This document shows, piece after piece, positions 23,549 to 32,102 of a stretch of 64,000 bases of DNA. Numbering within the stretch: the first letter of the stretch is position 1; every line of letters starts with the position of its first letter. Under the pieces are notes generated by a model that was given only the letters and a program-made list of their open reading frames with translations, was not told where the DNA came from and searched no databases. The stretch lies in the NCBI RefSeq assembly GCF_001427795.1, contig NZ_LMHJ01000001.1, forward strand, positions 2,505,664-2,569,663, written 5' to 3'. The position numbers were made by a program, and so were the translations under genes. The stretch comes from Nocardioides sp. Root682. Lineage in GTDB: Bacteria > Actinomycetota > Actinomycetes > Propionibacteriales > Nocardioidaceae.

Positions 23549-24124
23549 ATGACTGCCTCCCCGCGCCTGACCGGGTTTGCTCGAAGCCGCTTCAGTCCCG
23601 TGCTCTTCGACGAGAACCATGTGATGTCGCAGGGGGACGTCGACAGCCTTCTCGACGCGGCGCGGCTGGCGCCGTCGGCTGGCAACTCACAGCCTTGGTC
23701 CTTCATCGTCGGGCGACGTGGCGACGACGTACACCAACGACTCGTGTGCCATCTCGCGAGGAGCTCAGCCTCGTGGGCACCGTCAGCGAGCCTGCTGGTC
23801 GCCAACATGTCGCAGCGCTTCGTCGAAGGCAGCACCTTCGAGTACTCGGAGTTCGCCCAGTACGACCTCGGCCAGGCCGTGGCTCATCTGACCTTCCAGA
23901 CTCACGCGCTCGGTCTCGCTGTCCACCAGTTCCGGGCCTTCGACCGCGACGCCATCGCCGTGGAATTCGGGGTCCCGCCCCACTGGGAGGTGACGACCAT
24001 GGCGGCCATCGGCAGTCCCGTAGGTGCCGCGGAGACCCACGTCGGATCGGGAACCAGTCGAGAACGGCGAGCGGCGAACGATGTCACCTGGGCGCGGGTC
24101 ATGGACCCGGACGAGGGTCAGTGA
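23549..24124 (+). CDS. nitroreductase family protein
   Basis: 191 residues with the nitroreductase FMN-binding fold: DVDSLLDAARLAPSAGNSQPWSFIVG near residue 30 (in parts), YDLGQAVAHLTFQTHALGLAVHQ near 110 (quoted in parts) and a C-terminal AIGSPVGA. Flavin-dependent reductase of unknown substrate. Start ATG 23549; a TTG at 23537 is possible but less likely. Lies 79 bp downstream of dnaB and apparently on its own. Confidence 0.85.
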   Translation: MTASPRLTGFARSRFSPVLFDENHVMSQGDVDSLLDAARLAPSAGNSQPWSFIVGRRGDDVHQRLVCHLARSSASWAPSASLLVANMSQRFVEGSTFEYSEFAQYDLGQAVAHLTFQTHALGLAVHQFRAFDRDAIAVEFGVPPHWEVTTMAAIGSPVGAAETHVGSGTSRERRAANDVTWARVMDPDEGQ

Positions 24125-24305
24125 GTCGGGGCGAACGTTTCCAGACGGCCCTGCCGGGGCCCAGCCAGAGCTGCCTGACCCAGAAGTCGTTGCCCAGTGC
24201 TCGCATCCGGGGGTTCCCCGGGCTCGTTCACGGGCGTACCGTCGAATCACCTGCCGTCTCGGGGGGGCAGGCCGGACCCGGTCCCGCCACTGCCGGAGGC
24301 GCGGC

Positions 24306-25286
24306 ATGCGACGTACGAATCCCCGACTCGCGGGCGGAGTCGCGCTGGCCGCGACCGCCGCCCTCCTCGCCGCGTTCCTGGGCACGCCCCGGGTGGTCGC
24401 TGACGAGGGACCGCCGCGCGCCACGACGTCCAGCGCCGGTCTGGAGGCGGCGCTGGACGCCCACATGGACCTGGTCAACACCCGGCTCGAGGCGCTGCGC
24501 GCGCCGATCCGTCTCGCCCAGGTCGAGGCGTTCCAGGTGGGCGGCGGCCTGTTGCGGGTGGGCAACCGCTTCAAGCGGTACTACGGGCAGCGGTGGGTGC
24601 CCGGCGACGAGCGCCGGGCGGCTGACGGCGAGCGGCTGACCTATGTCGTCGACCAGAGCGACGGCGACACGGCGAGTGGGCTCGCCAGCGCGACGACCGA
24701 GGCCGCGCTCGACCGGTCCGTCGGGGTCTGGGCCCCGGAGCGCTGCCTCGAGGCGGTCCCGTTGGTGAAGCGGGCGGACCCCGGCCACGACCTCGACATC
24801 CTCGACAACATCCTGCTGCCGCTCGACTACGAGTGGGGTACGCCGGCCGCCGACATCCAGTTCGCCGGGTGGTACCCGATCGAGCTGTTCATCGCCTTCG
24901 TCCCGTCCTTCGAGGGCGCCATCCTCGCGTTCTCCGAGACCTTCGTGTTCGTCGACGAGGTCACCCTGGAGCTGACGGACGTGAACCGGGACGGCTACCT
25001 CGACACCGCCTTGAACGAGATCTACTTCAACGACGAGTTCGGTGACCCGAGCGGCACCCGACCGGGCCGCGCCTGGGCGATCGACGTACCCACCGGTTCG
25101 CCCGACTTCGACGTCGAGACCGTGGCCGCGCACGAGTTCGGTCACTCCCTCGGCCTGGGCCACTTCGGACCGCCGCCGCGGGCCATCATGAACCCGGGCG
25201 CCTTCAACCCGCCGGGGCGACCCCACACCTATCCGTCGGACAGCTCGGCGATCTGCTCCCTGTACGCCAGCTGGCCGTTGCCCTGA
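24306..25286 (+). CDS. secreted zinc metalloprotease, matrixin (M10)-like
   Basis: About 326 residues. A signal peptide (RRTNPRLAGGVALAATAALLAAFLG) is followed by a pro-like region and a catalytic domain with HEFGHSLGLGHF, the metzincin zinc motif HExxHxxGxxH, and a Met-turn candidate (AIMNPGAF) 15 residues further on. The acidic stretch DVNRDGYLDTALNEIYFND could bind calcium. The ATG at 24306 has GGAGG 4 nt upstream. The 181 bp before it show no gene. Probably an extracellular peptidase. Confidence 0.87.
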   Translation: MRRTNPRLAGGVALAATAALLAAFLGTPRVVADEGPPRATTSSAGLEAALDAHMDLVNTRLEALRAPIRLAQVEAFQVGGGLLRVGNRFKRYYGQRWVPGDERRAADGERLTYVVDQSDGDTASGLASATTEAALDRSVGVWAPERCLEAVPLVKRADPGHDLDILDNILLPLDYEWGTPAADIQFAGWYPIELFIAFVPSFEGAILAFSETFVFVDEVTLELTDVNRDGYLDTALNEIYFNDEFGDPSGTRPGRAWAIDVPTGSPDFDVETVAAHEFGHSLGLGHFGPPPRAIMNPGAFNPPGRPHTYPSDSSAICSLYASWPLP

Positions 25287-25362
25287 ACAGCGACCGACCG
25301 ATCACTTCTCCGCCGTCCCACCGTCGTTACGTGCGACAGTTCAGGTGATTGCAGGAGATGCC

Positions 25363-26385
25363 ATGGAAACGACCGCACCGAGCACCACCGGCCCGATGGG
25401 CACCGACGAAGCCGAGTTCATCGAGGCAGCCCGCGCGGGCGACGGTGGCCGGTTCGCGCTGCTGACCGAACACTTCCGTCGCGAGCTGCAGGTCCACTGC
25501 TACCGGATGCTTGCGTCGTACGACGACGCCCAGGACCTCACCCAGGAGACCTTCCTGCGGGCGTGGGCGAAGCGGGAGACCTTCCAGGGCCGGGCGTCGT
25601 TGCGCACCTGGCTGTACCGGATCGCCACCAACGCCTGCCTGGACTTCCTCGAGAAGCGGCGCGACCGTACGCCGGTCCCCACCGACCTGCAGGGCGCGGG
25701 CGGGACGGGCACCGAGGTGCTCCACCTGCAGCCGTGGCCCGACAGCCAGCCGCAGGACCCGCACGCGCAGGCGGTCGCCCGGGAGACCATCGAGCTGGCG
25801 TTCATCGTGGCGGTCCAGCACCTGCCCGCACGCCAGCGTGCGGTCCTGATCCTGCGCGACGTGCTCGGCTGGCCGGCCCAGCAGACCGCTGACAGCCTCG
25901 AGCTCACGCTGGCCTCGGCCAACAGTGCCTTGGCCCGGGCCCGGACCACGATGCGCCAGCACCTTCCCGACGGGCGGCTCGACTGGAGCGCCCGAGCCGC
26001 GCAGGGGTTGAGCGAGGAGGAGCAGACGCTGGTGTCGACGTACGTCGAGCGCCTCGAGCGCTTCGATCTCGAGGGGCTGAGCGAGCTGCTGCGCGACGAC
26101 GTCCGGTTCGCGATGCCGCCGCAGGTCGGCGTGTGGGTTGGTCGCGAGGCGGTCTTCCAGACCTGGATCGACGGACTCAGCGACGCGGACCCCACCGGCT
26201 TCCGGTGCCGGACCACGACGGCGAACGGCCAGCCCGCCGTGGCGGCCTACTACCGCCAACCCGGTACGACGCCCTACGTGGCCCTCGCGATGGACGTGCT
26301 GCGGGTCGACGGCGGGCTGATCGCCGAGCTGCTCACCTTCGGACCGGAGATGTTCGAACGTTTCGGCCTTCCCCAGGAGCTGTGA
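25363..26385 (+). CDS. ECF sigma factor with fused SnoaL-like domain (SigG/SigJ type)
   Basis: 340 residues. Sigma region 2 (HCYRMLASYDDAQDLTQETFLRAWAK near residue 45, in parts), region 4 (LPARQRAVLILRDVLGWPAQQTADSL near 160, in parts) and a C-terminal NTF2/SnoaL-like domain (about 230-340, VGVWVGREAVFQTWIDGL, FGPEMFERFGLP). The fused domain replaces a classical anti-sigma factor in these families. GCAGGAG lies 6 nt upstream of the ATG at 25363. The next gene starts within its stop (TGATG), so a reductase-like protein is co-translated. Distinct from the ECF41 factor encoded in the convergent gene. Confidence 0.9.
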   Translation: METTAPSTTGPMGTDEAEFIEAARAGDGGRFALLTEHFRRELQVHCYRMLASYDDAQDLTQETFLRAWAKRETFQGRASLRTWLYRIATNACLDFLEKRRDRTPVPTDLQGAGGTGTEVLHLQPWPDSQPQDPHAQAVARETIELAFIVAVQHLPARQRAVLILRDVLGWPAQQTADSLELTLASANSALARARTTMRQHLPDGRLDWSARAAQGLSEEEQTLVSTYVERLERFDLEGLSELLRDDVRFAMPPQVGVWVGREAVFQTWIDGLSDADPTGFRCRTTTANGQPAVAAYYRQPGTTPYVALAMDVLRVDGGLIAELLTFGPEMFERFGLPQEL

Positions 26386-26948
26386 TGCGTGCCGTGACCT
26401 ACTCGATGTCCATGTCGCTCGACGGCTACGTCGTCGGACCCGACGGCGGGTTCGACTGGAGTGCCCCCTCCGACGAGGTCTTCCAGCTGTCCATCGACGA
26501 GATCCAGGGCGTCGGCATGCACCTGATGGGGCGGCGCCTCTACGAGACGATGCTCTACTGGGAGGAGCCCGAGCAGCAGGCGGGTTTCGACGACGCGGAG
26601 CTCGAGTGGGCCGGCCTCTGGAACCCGCTGCCCAAGGTGGTCTTCTCGACCACGCTGTCCGAGGTGCGGGGGAACGCTCGCCTGGCCACGGGCACCGTGG
26701 CGGAGGAGATCGCGCGGTTGCGGGCCGAGCCGGGCGAGGGCGACATCGCGATCGGTGGCGCGACCCTTGCTGCCGAGGCGGCCGAGCTCGGCCTGATCGA
26801 CGAGTACCGGATCCGGGTCTGCCCGGTGCTGGTCGGCGGCGGCACCCCGTTCTTCGTCCATCGCGAGAGGCGGGTCGACCTCGAGCTGGTCGAGACCCGC
26901 GCCTTCGACTCGGGGGTGGTCTTCCTCCGCCACCGGGTCCGTCGCTGA
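26385..26948 (+). CDS. dihydrofolate reductase / RibD C-terminal domain family protein
   Basis: 187 residues of the RibD-C/DHFR-like NADPH-binding fold: YSMSMSLDGYVVGPDG at the start, MGRRLYETMLYW near residue 48, KVVFSTTL and the nucleotide-binding IAIGGATLAAEAAELGLIDEY near 125 (in parts), VLVGGGTPFF near 150. Substrate unknown; such genes often sit beside ECF sigma genes. Its ATG overlaps the sigma-factor stop by one base, so the pair is one operon. Confidence 0.87.
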   Translation: MRAVTYSMSMSLDGYVVGPDGGFDWSAPSDEVFQLSIDEIQGVGMHLMGRRLYETMLYWEEPEQQAGFDDAELEWAGLWNPLPKVVFSTTLSEVRGNARLATGTVAEEIARLRAEPGEGDIAIGGATLAAEAAELGLIDEYRIRVCPVLVGGGTPFFVHRERRVDLELVETRAFDSGVVFLRHRVRR

Positions 26949-26955
26949 CGAAGCC

Positions 26956-27864
26956 TCAGTCGCGACGACCGAGCAGCGCCAACAGGTCGCCGACCTCACC
27001 GAGGTGGCCGAGCTTGTCGGGGTTGAGCACGTTGCTGAGTCCGACGATCCTGCCGTCGTGGACGTCGATCGACATCACGCCGACCACGGCGCCGTCGCTG
27101 TCGCGGGTCCGCAAGGCCGGCTGGCCGTTGGCCTGCACCAGGTCGAGGAGTACGCCGAGCCGCTCACCTTGGCGCATCAGTCCGAGCAGGAACCTGGCCA
27201 CGGGCACGACGCCGGTCATCGGCCTCTGGATCGCGGGCGCCCGGCCACCGCCGTCGCCGACGAACACGACGTCCTCGGCGAAGAGTCGCTCCAGCTCTTC
27301 GAGCTCGCCGCTGTTCATCGCGGCGAGGAACTCCGTCGCGACCCGGTCACGGTCCTCGCGGGTCGCCTGGAACCGCCGTCGGCCGTCGTCGATGCGCTTC
27401 CTCGCACGGGCGAGGATCTGCCGGCAGTTGGCCTCGCTCTTGTCGACGGTCGCCGCGATCTCGGCGTACTCGTACTCGAGGACGTCGCGCAGCAGGAACA
27501 CCGCACGCTCCACCGGTGACACTGCTTCGAGCAGCACGAGGAAGGCGGTCGACACCGTCTCGTCGAGCTCGATGCGGTGCGCCGGGTCCATGTCGTCGGA
27601 CTGCACGATCGGCTCGGGGAGCCACGGGCCGACGTACTGCTCCCGCCGCAGGCGGGCTGACCGCAACGTGTCGATGGCGAGCCGCGTGGTGACCGTCGTG
27701 GCGTACGCCTCGAGGTTGTCGACGCCCTCCAGACCGCCGCGATGGAGGCGGAGGAAGGCGTCCTGCACGACGTCCTCGGCCTCGACCACGCTGCCGAGCA
27801 TGCGATAGGCGATCGAGAACATCAGCGGCCGCAGCTCGTGGTGCGCCTGGGCGAGATCGGTCAT
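26956..27864 (-). CDS. ECF41 family sigma factor with C-terminal SnoaL domain
   Basis: 302 residues. Sigma-2 (MFSIAYRMLGSVVEAEDVVQDAFLRLH near residue 15, in parts) and sigma-4 (VSPVERAVFLLRDVLEYEYAEIAATV, in parts) are joined by the ECF41 linker motif WLPEP (81-85). The C-terminal SnoaL-type domain carries DGGG near 210 and NPDKL near 286, both hallmarks of the family, where the tail tunes activity instead of a separate anti-sigma factor. Start ATG 27864; a TTG at 27885 is also open. The divergent epimerase gene has the ECF41 promoter signature, as expected for this group. Confidence 0.93.
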   Translation of the reverse strand: MTDLAQAHHELRPLMFSIAYRMLGSVVEAEDVVQDAFLRLHRGGLEGVDNLEAYATTVTTRLAIDTLRSARLRREQYVGPWLPEPIVQSDDMDPAHRIELDETVSTAFLVLLEAVSPVERAVFLLRDVLEYEYAEIAATVDKSEANCRQILARARKRIDDGRRRFQATREDRDRVATEFLAAMNSGELEELERLFAEDVVFVGDGGGRAPAIQRPMTGVVPVARFLLGLMRQGERLGVLLDLVQANGQPALRTRDSDGAVVGVMSIDVHDGRIVGLSNVLNPDKLGHLGEVGDLLALLGRRD

Positions 27865-27901
27865 GGCCCGGTCCAGATTAGCCAACTTCTTCTGCGCAAC
27901 C

Positions 27902-27928
27902 TGTCACAGGCGGCCGGCCTGTCCCGTC
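27902..27928 (+). promoter_or_regulatory. ECF41-dependent promoter of the epimerase gene
   Basis: TGTCACA at 27902-27908, 16 nt spacer, CGTC at 27925-27928, 34 bp before the epimerase ATG. This is the -35/-10 signature I recall for ECF41 targets, found exactly between the ECF41 gene and its usual oxidoreductase/epimerase partner. Confidence 0.82.
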
Positions 27929-27962
27929 GAAGGGGACACAACCCGAACCGAAGGAGAAGAAA

Positions 27963-28910
27963 ATGCGCATCTTCATCGCAGGCGCCACCGGAGCGTTGGG
28001 AAGCCGTCTGGTTCCCCTGTTGACCACGGCCGGCCACGAGGTGTTCGGCACGAGCCGCAACGAGGCCGGGCGAGCCACCATCGACGCGCTCGGGGCCACG
28101 GGGATCGTGATGGACCCGCTCGACGTCGACAGCGTCCACGCCGCCGTCGCCGAGGCCAAGCCGGACGTCGTCGTCCACCAGCTCACCGCACTGAGCGCGC
28201 TGTCCGGAAACATGAAGAAGTGGGACCAGGACTTCGCGATGACGAACCGGCTGCGGATCGAGGGCACCGACCACCTGCTCGCGGCGGCCCGTGCCTCCGG
28301 CGTACGACGGTTCGTCGCACAGAGCTACGGCGGGCACTGGACCAACGAGCGCACGGGCGGGCCGGTCAAGACCGAGGCGGACCCGCTCGTCGAGGACCCG
28401 GGCAAGGAGGCGCGACAGACGTTGCGCGCGATCAAGCACGTCGAGGAAGCCGTGATGGCTGCTCCCGGGATCGAGGGCGTGGTCCTGAGGTACGGCAACT
28501 TCTACGGTCCCGGCAACGCACTGTCACGGGACGGCGAGATGGGCGAGATGGTGCGGCGCGCGAAGTTCCCGGTGGTCGGCGGTGGCGGCGGGGTGTGGTC
28601 CTGGATCCACATCGACGACGCCGCGACCGCGACCGTTGCTGCCATCGAACGGGGCGAACCGGGCATCTACAACGTCGTCGACGACGACCCTGCCCCGCTC
28701 GCGGAGTGGTTGCCCTACCTGGCGGAGCAGCTCGACGGGAAGAAGCCGATGCGGTTGCCCGCTTGGCTGGCCCGGCCGCTGATCGGCCAGTTCGGCCTCG
28801 CCCTGATGACCACGGTCCGGGGCTCGTCGAACGCCAAGGCCCGGCGAGAGCTCGACTGGGCACCGCAGCTCAGCAGCTGGCGCGAGGGCTTCCGCACCGG
28901 CATCGGCTGA
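27963..28910 (+). CDS. NAD(P)-dependent epimerase/dehydratase, probable ECF41 target
   Basis: 315 residues, extended short-chain dehydrogenase fold: GATGALGSRL at residues 7-16 binds NAD(P), then DVDSVHAAVAEAKPDVVVHQLTAL (in parts), QSYGGHW, VLRYGNFYGPGN and WSWIHIDDAA. The canonical YxxxK catalytic pair is not obvious. AAGGAG lies 7 nt upstream of the ATG. Divergent from the ECF41 gene and headed by the ECF41 promoter; epimerase-like enzymes are one of the three typical ECF41 partner types. Substrate unknown. Confidence 0.9.
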   Translation: MRIFIAGATGALGSRLVPLLTTAGHEVFGTSRNEAGRATIDALGATGIVMDPLDVDSVHAAVAEAKPDVVVHQLTALSALSGNMKKWDQDFAMTNRLRIEGTDHLLAAARASGVRRFVAQSYGGHWTNERTGGPVKTEADPLVEDPGKEARQTLRAIKHVEEAVMAAPGIEGVVLRYGNFYGPGNALSRDGEMGEMVRRAKFPVVGGGGGVWSWIHIDDAATATVAAIERGEPGIYNVVDDDPAPLAEWLPYLAEQLDGKKPMRLPAWLARPLIGQFGLALMTTVRGSSNAKARRELDWAPQLSSWREGFRTGIG

Positions 28911-28957
28911 CGCGCCGGCTGCCCGGCTCGGGACTTGCCTCTGCTACGTTCTCGAAC

Positions 28958-29111
28958 GCCAGTCGTACTCACAAGTGAGACAGGGAACCCGGTGAGAATC
29001 CGGGACTGACGCGCAGCGGTGAGGGTGACGGGCGAGGCACTTTGCCACTGGATCATTGCGATCTGGGAAGGCGCCTCGTCTGGTTGATCCCGAGTCCGAA
29101 GACCTGCTGGC
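28958..29111 (+). ncRNA. cobalamin (B12) riboswitch
   Basis: The conserved core is visible: ACAGGGAACCCGGTGAGAAT begins at 28980, CTGACGCGCAGCGGT follows at 29006, the B12-box GCCACTG lies at 29044-29050, GGGAAGG at 29065 and CCGAAGACCTGC near 29096. The ends can pair as GCCAG (28958-28962) with CTGGC (29107-29111) for P1. It precedes a FecB/BtuF-type transporter operon by about 70 nt, so high cobalamin should lower uptake-gene expression. Confidence 0.92.
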
Positions 29112-29114
29112 CGT

Positions 29115-29185
29115 GGACAGGACGTCCGCGTGATCTGTCCAACAGGCTTCGCGACAAAGGCCTCGACATGAGATGAGAACTCATG
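29115..29185 (+). promoter_or_regulatory. possible expression platform of the B12 riboswitch
   Basis: GGACAG (29115-29120) can pair with CTGTCC (29135-29140), and CATGAG (29167-29172) with CTCATG (29180-29185). The second hairpin includes the first of two tandem start codons, which suggests translational control. Not a classic T-tract terminator. Confidence 0.4.
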
Positions 29186-30178
29186 ATGCGTACTTCCCGA
29201 CCCCTGGCGACCCTTGCCACCGTCTCCCTCCTCACGGCGCTCACCGCCTGCGCGGGTGCTCCGATCGAGGAGAGGACGTCGTCCCCCACGAGCGGCTACC
29301 CCGTCGAGGTCACCACCTGTGGCTTCACCTCCACCCTCGACGCCAGGCCGACGAGGGCGATCACGATGAACCAGGGCGCGACCGAGGTCGCGCTCGCCCT
29401 CGGCGTCGAGGACCAGCTCGCCGGCACCGGCTACATCGACGACGCCGTCCCGGCGGAGTGGAAGGAGGCGTACGACTCGGTGCCGGTGCTCTCCGACCAG
29501 TACCCCGACCACGAGACCGTCATCAGCGTGAAGCCGGACTTCGTCTACGGCTCCTACATCAGTGCGTACGACGACGAGGCCGCCGGTTCGCAGGAGCAGC
29601 TGGCGGACCTGGGCATCGCTTCGATGACCTCGCTCTTCGGGTGCGGTGACGGCGACGCCAAGCCGGTCGGTGGCACCACCTTCGAGACGGTCTGGGACGA
29701 GATCGACCTGGTGGCGAAGGCGTTCGGCGTACCGGAGCGGGCCGAGGCGATCCGGACCGAGCAACAGGAGGTGCTGGAGGGCCTGGAGTCCGAGAACGCC
29801 GGCGCGGGCATCACGGTGTTCTGGTACGACTCCGGCGACAGGACGCCGTACGTCGGGACCGGTGAGGGCGGCCCGCAGCTGATCCTCGACGCCGTCGGTG
29901 CGACCAACGTGTTCGCCGACATCCCGCACGGCTGGACGGATGTCGCGTGGGAGAAGGTCATCGCGGCCGACCCCGACGTCATCGTCCTCGCCGACGCCTC
30001 GTGGTCCACGGCGAAGGAGAAGATCGCCTACCTCCGGAACGATCCGGTGCTCAGCAGGATGCGTGCGGTGGAGGCCGAGGCGTTCGTGACCCTGCCCTTC
30101 TCGGAGACCACACCGGGGGTCCGGCTCGCTGACGGCGCGGTCGACGTCGCCGGGCAGCTCGAGGAACTGAAGCGCTGA
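29183..30178 (+). CDS. ABC transporter substrate-binding lipoprotein (BtuF/FecB type)
   Basis: 331 residues (330 if the second ATG at 29186 is used). Lipoprotein signal (RPLATLATVSLLTALTAC) with lipobox LTAC, then the two-lobed metal-chelate-binding fold linked by a long helix: RAITMNQGATEVALALGVEDQLAGTG (in parts), DFVYGSYISAY, ILDAVGATNVFADI, ADPDVIVLADAS. With the upstream cobalamin riboswitch the likely ligand is B12, a cobinamide or a cobalt chelate; a coenzyme F420-0-type transporter is an alternative because those proteins look similar. First gene of a three-gene operon. Confidence 0.88.
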   Translation: MMRTSRPLATLATVSLLTALTACAGAPIEERTSSPTSGYPVEVTTCGFTSTLDARPTRAITMNQGATEVALALGVEDQLAGTGYIDDAVPAEWKEAYDSVPVLSDQYPDHETVISVKPDFVYGSYISAYDDEAAGSQEQLADLGIASMTSLFGCGDGDAKPVGGTTFETVWDEIDLVAKAFGVPERAEAIRTEQQEVLEGLESENAGAGITVFWYDSGDRTPYVGTGEGGPQLILDAVGATNVFADIPHGWTDVAWEKVIAADPDVIVLADASWSTAKEKIAYLRNDPVLSRMRAVEAEAFVTLPFSETTPGVRLADGAVDVAGQLEELKR

Positions 30179-31251
30179 TGTCCGTGGCGCTTGCGTCGCG
30201 CCGGGCCCTCGGGCTCGGCGCGACGGGTGGCCTGCGTGTGGTCGGCCTGGGCGCGCTGCTCGTCGGTGCGCTGCTGGTCAGCGTGGTGATGGGCGTCGGG
30301 ATCGGGTCGGTCCCGATCCCGACCTCGACGGTGCTCGAGGTCCTCGCGCAGCGGTGCGGACTCGGGGGCGACGTCTCCCTGCTCGACGACCAGATCGTCT
30401 GGCAGTTGCGGATGCCGCGGGTGCTCGGCGCTGCGGCCGCGGGTGCGGCGCTGGCGCTCGTCGGCGTGGTGCTGCAGTCGCTCACCCGCAACGACCTCGC
30501 GGACCCGTACCTGCTGGGCATCTCCGGTGGTGCGGCCGTCGGAGCGGTCAGCGTGCTGGTCCTCGGGGTGTCGGTCGGCGGCCTGCTCGCCACGACGATG
30601 CTCACCCTCGGCTCGTTCCTCGGTGCGATCGGCGCCCTGGTCGCGGTCCTCCTACTCGCAACCGGACGAGCGGGGGACCTGCCGCCCGCCCGCACCGTCC
30701 TGGCCGGCGTGGCGATCGGCCAGGTGTGTGCGGCGTACACGTCGTTCGTCACCATCATGAGTGGCGACCACGACGCCGCCCGCCGCGTGCTCGCCTGGAC
30801 GATGGGCTCGCTGGCCGGCCTGCGCTGGGACTCGGCGATCCTGCTGATCGCCGTCGCCGTGATCGCGTCGGTCGCCGTCCTCGCCTTCACCTCGGACCTC
30901 GACGCCTTCGCCTTCGGCGAATCGGCGGCGAACTCGCTGGGAGTCGCGGTGAACCGGACCCGCTGGATCCTGCTGACGGGTACGGCGTTGGTGACCGCGA
31001 GCCTCGTGGCCTACACCGGCGCGATCGGCTTCGTCGGGCTCGTCGTGCCCCATGTCGTACGACTGCTCGTCGGCCCGAGCCATCGTCGGCTGCTGCCGTT
31101 GAGTGCGTTGGTGGGAGCGATCCTGCTCGTGTGGGCCGATACGGCGGCCCGGTCGATCATCGACGGTCAGGAGATCCCGATCGGGGTGGTCACGGCCGTG
31201 CTCGGTGCGCCCGTGTTCGCCGTACTCCTGCGACGGGAGCGGGCGCGATGA
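30178..31251 (+). CDS. FecCD family ABC transporter permease (BtuC-like)
   Basis: 357 residues, about nine or ten transmembrane helices of the BtuC/FecCD fold. Motifs: WQLRMPRVLGAAAAGAALALVGVVLQSLTRNDLADP near residue 75 (in parts), GISGGAAVGA, LAWTMGSLAG, and AYTGAIGFVGLVVPHVVRLLVGPSHR near 280 (in parts). Start ATG overlaps the binding-protein stop by one base. Forms the membrane channel for the chelate imported by the operon. Confidence 0.93.
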   Translation: MSVALASRRALGLGATGGLRVVGLGALLVGALLVSVVMGVGIGSVPIPTSTVLEVLAQRCGLGGDVSLLDDQIVWQLRMPRVLGAAAAGAALALVGVVLQSLTRNDLADPYLLGISGGAAVGAVSVLVLGVSVGGLLATTMLTLGSFLGAIGALVAVLLLATGRAGDLPPARTVLAGVAIGQVCAAYTSFVTIMSGDHDAARRVLAWTMGSLAGLRWDSAILLIAVAVIASVAVLAFTSDLDAFAFGESAANSLGVAVNRTRWILLTGTALVTASLVAYTGAIGFVGLVVPHVVRLLVGPSHRRLLPLSALVGAILLVWADTAARSIIDGQEIPIGVVTAVLGAPVFAVLLRRERAR

Positions 31252-32102
31252 GGGCGGAAAGCATCACGTGGGGCGTGCCCGAACGGACGATCCTCAGGGA
31301 GGTCTCGGTCGAGTGCCCGCGCGGGACCGTCACCGGTCTGCTCGGGCCGAACGGCTCGGGCAAGACCTCGCTCCTGCACATCCTCGCGGGGCTGCGCCGA
31401 CCGGACGCGGGACAGGTGCACCTGGGCGAGCAGAGCCTGCACGGGCTGAATGCCCGCGACCGGGCCCGCCGGGTCGCGGTGCTCGAACAGCACTCGGTCA
31501 CGGGGCTGGACCTGCGGGTGCGTCAGGTCATCGAGCTCGGCAGGATCCCGCACCGCGGTCGCTGGCCCGCGTCACGGACCGAGGGTCGTGACGCCATCGC
31601 CCGGGCCATCCAGCTGGCCGAGGTCGGCGACCTGCTCGACCGCAGGTGGCAGACCCTGTCGGGAGGCGAGCGCCAACGGGTGCAGCTCGCCCGGGCCCTG
31701 GCGCAGGAGCCCGAGATCCTGATCCTGGACGAGCCGACGAACCACCTCGACCTGGGCCACCAGATCGACTTCCTCACCACGGTGCGGAGGTTGGGGCTGA
31801 CGGTGATCGCGGCGCTGCACGACCTCGACCTCGCTGCTGCCTTCTGTGACCAGCTGGTGCTGCTGCAGGACGGAGGGGTCGTCGCGTCGGGCGCGGCTGT
31901 GGACGTGCTGACGCCGGCCACTATCCAGCGGGTCTACGGCGTCCGGACGTCCGTCGGCCCGCACCCGGACTCGGGACGACTGCACGTCGTCTGGCACCAC
32001 CGGGACCGACTCGTCGGCCCGTCTCACGTCGGCCCGTCTCACGTCGGCCCTCACTCGGACGGTTCGGTGTCGCACTCGACCTTCGGGTTGACGCCGAAGT
32101 AG
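31248..32102 (+). CDS. ABC transporter ATP-binding protein (BtuD/FecE type)
   Basis: 284 residues. Walker A GPNGSGKTS near residue 35, Q-loop region VLEQHSVTG, signature LSGGERQR near 140, Walker B ILILDEPTNHLD, and the H-loop ALHDLDLAAAFCD. ATGA overlap with the permease stop. The C-terminal tail contains VGPSH twice plus a partial copy, encoded by about 2.8 tandem copies of a 15-bp unit (32013-32054), and its last 52 bp run across the 3' end of a convergent gene. The tail is beyond the conserved domain and may be a recent extension. Confidence 0.93.
   Translation: MRAESITWGVPERTILREVSVECPRGTVTGLLGPNGSGKTSLLHILAGLRRPDAGQVHLGEQSLHGLNARDRARRVAVLEQHSVTGLDLRVRQVIELGRIPHRGRWPASRTEGRDAIARAIQLAEVGDLLDRRWQTLSGGERQRVQLARALAQEPEILILDEPTNHLDLGHQIDFLTTVRRLGLTVIAALHDLDLAAAFCDQLVLLQDGGVVASGAAVDVLTPATIQRVYGVRTSVGPHPDSGRLHVVWHHRDRLVGPSHVGPSHVGPHSDGSVSHSTFGLTPK
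32013..32054. repeat. 15-bp tandem repeat (about 2.8 copies)
   Basis: Unit GTCGGCCCGTCTCAC at 32013-32027 and 32028-32042, then a shortened copy to 32054. In frame in the ATPase tail; the copy number could vary between strains without a frameshift. Confidence 0.7.

Noticed and set aside
24125..24305. A gene in the 181-bp gap before the M10-like protease
   Set aside because: No frame with a start site and plausible composition; the longer protease frame starting at 24024 lies inside the nitroreductase gene.
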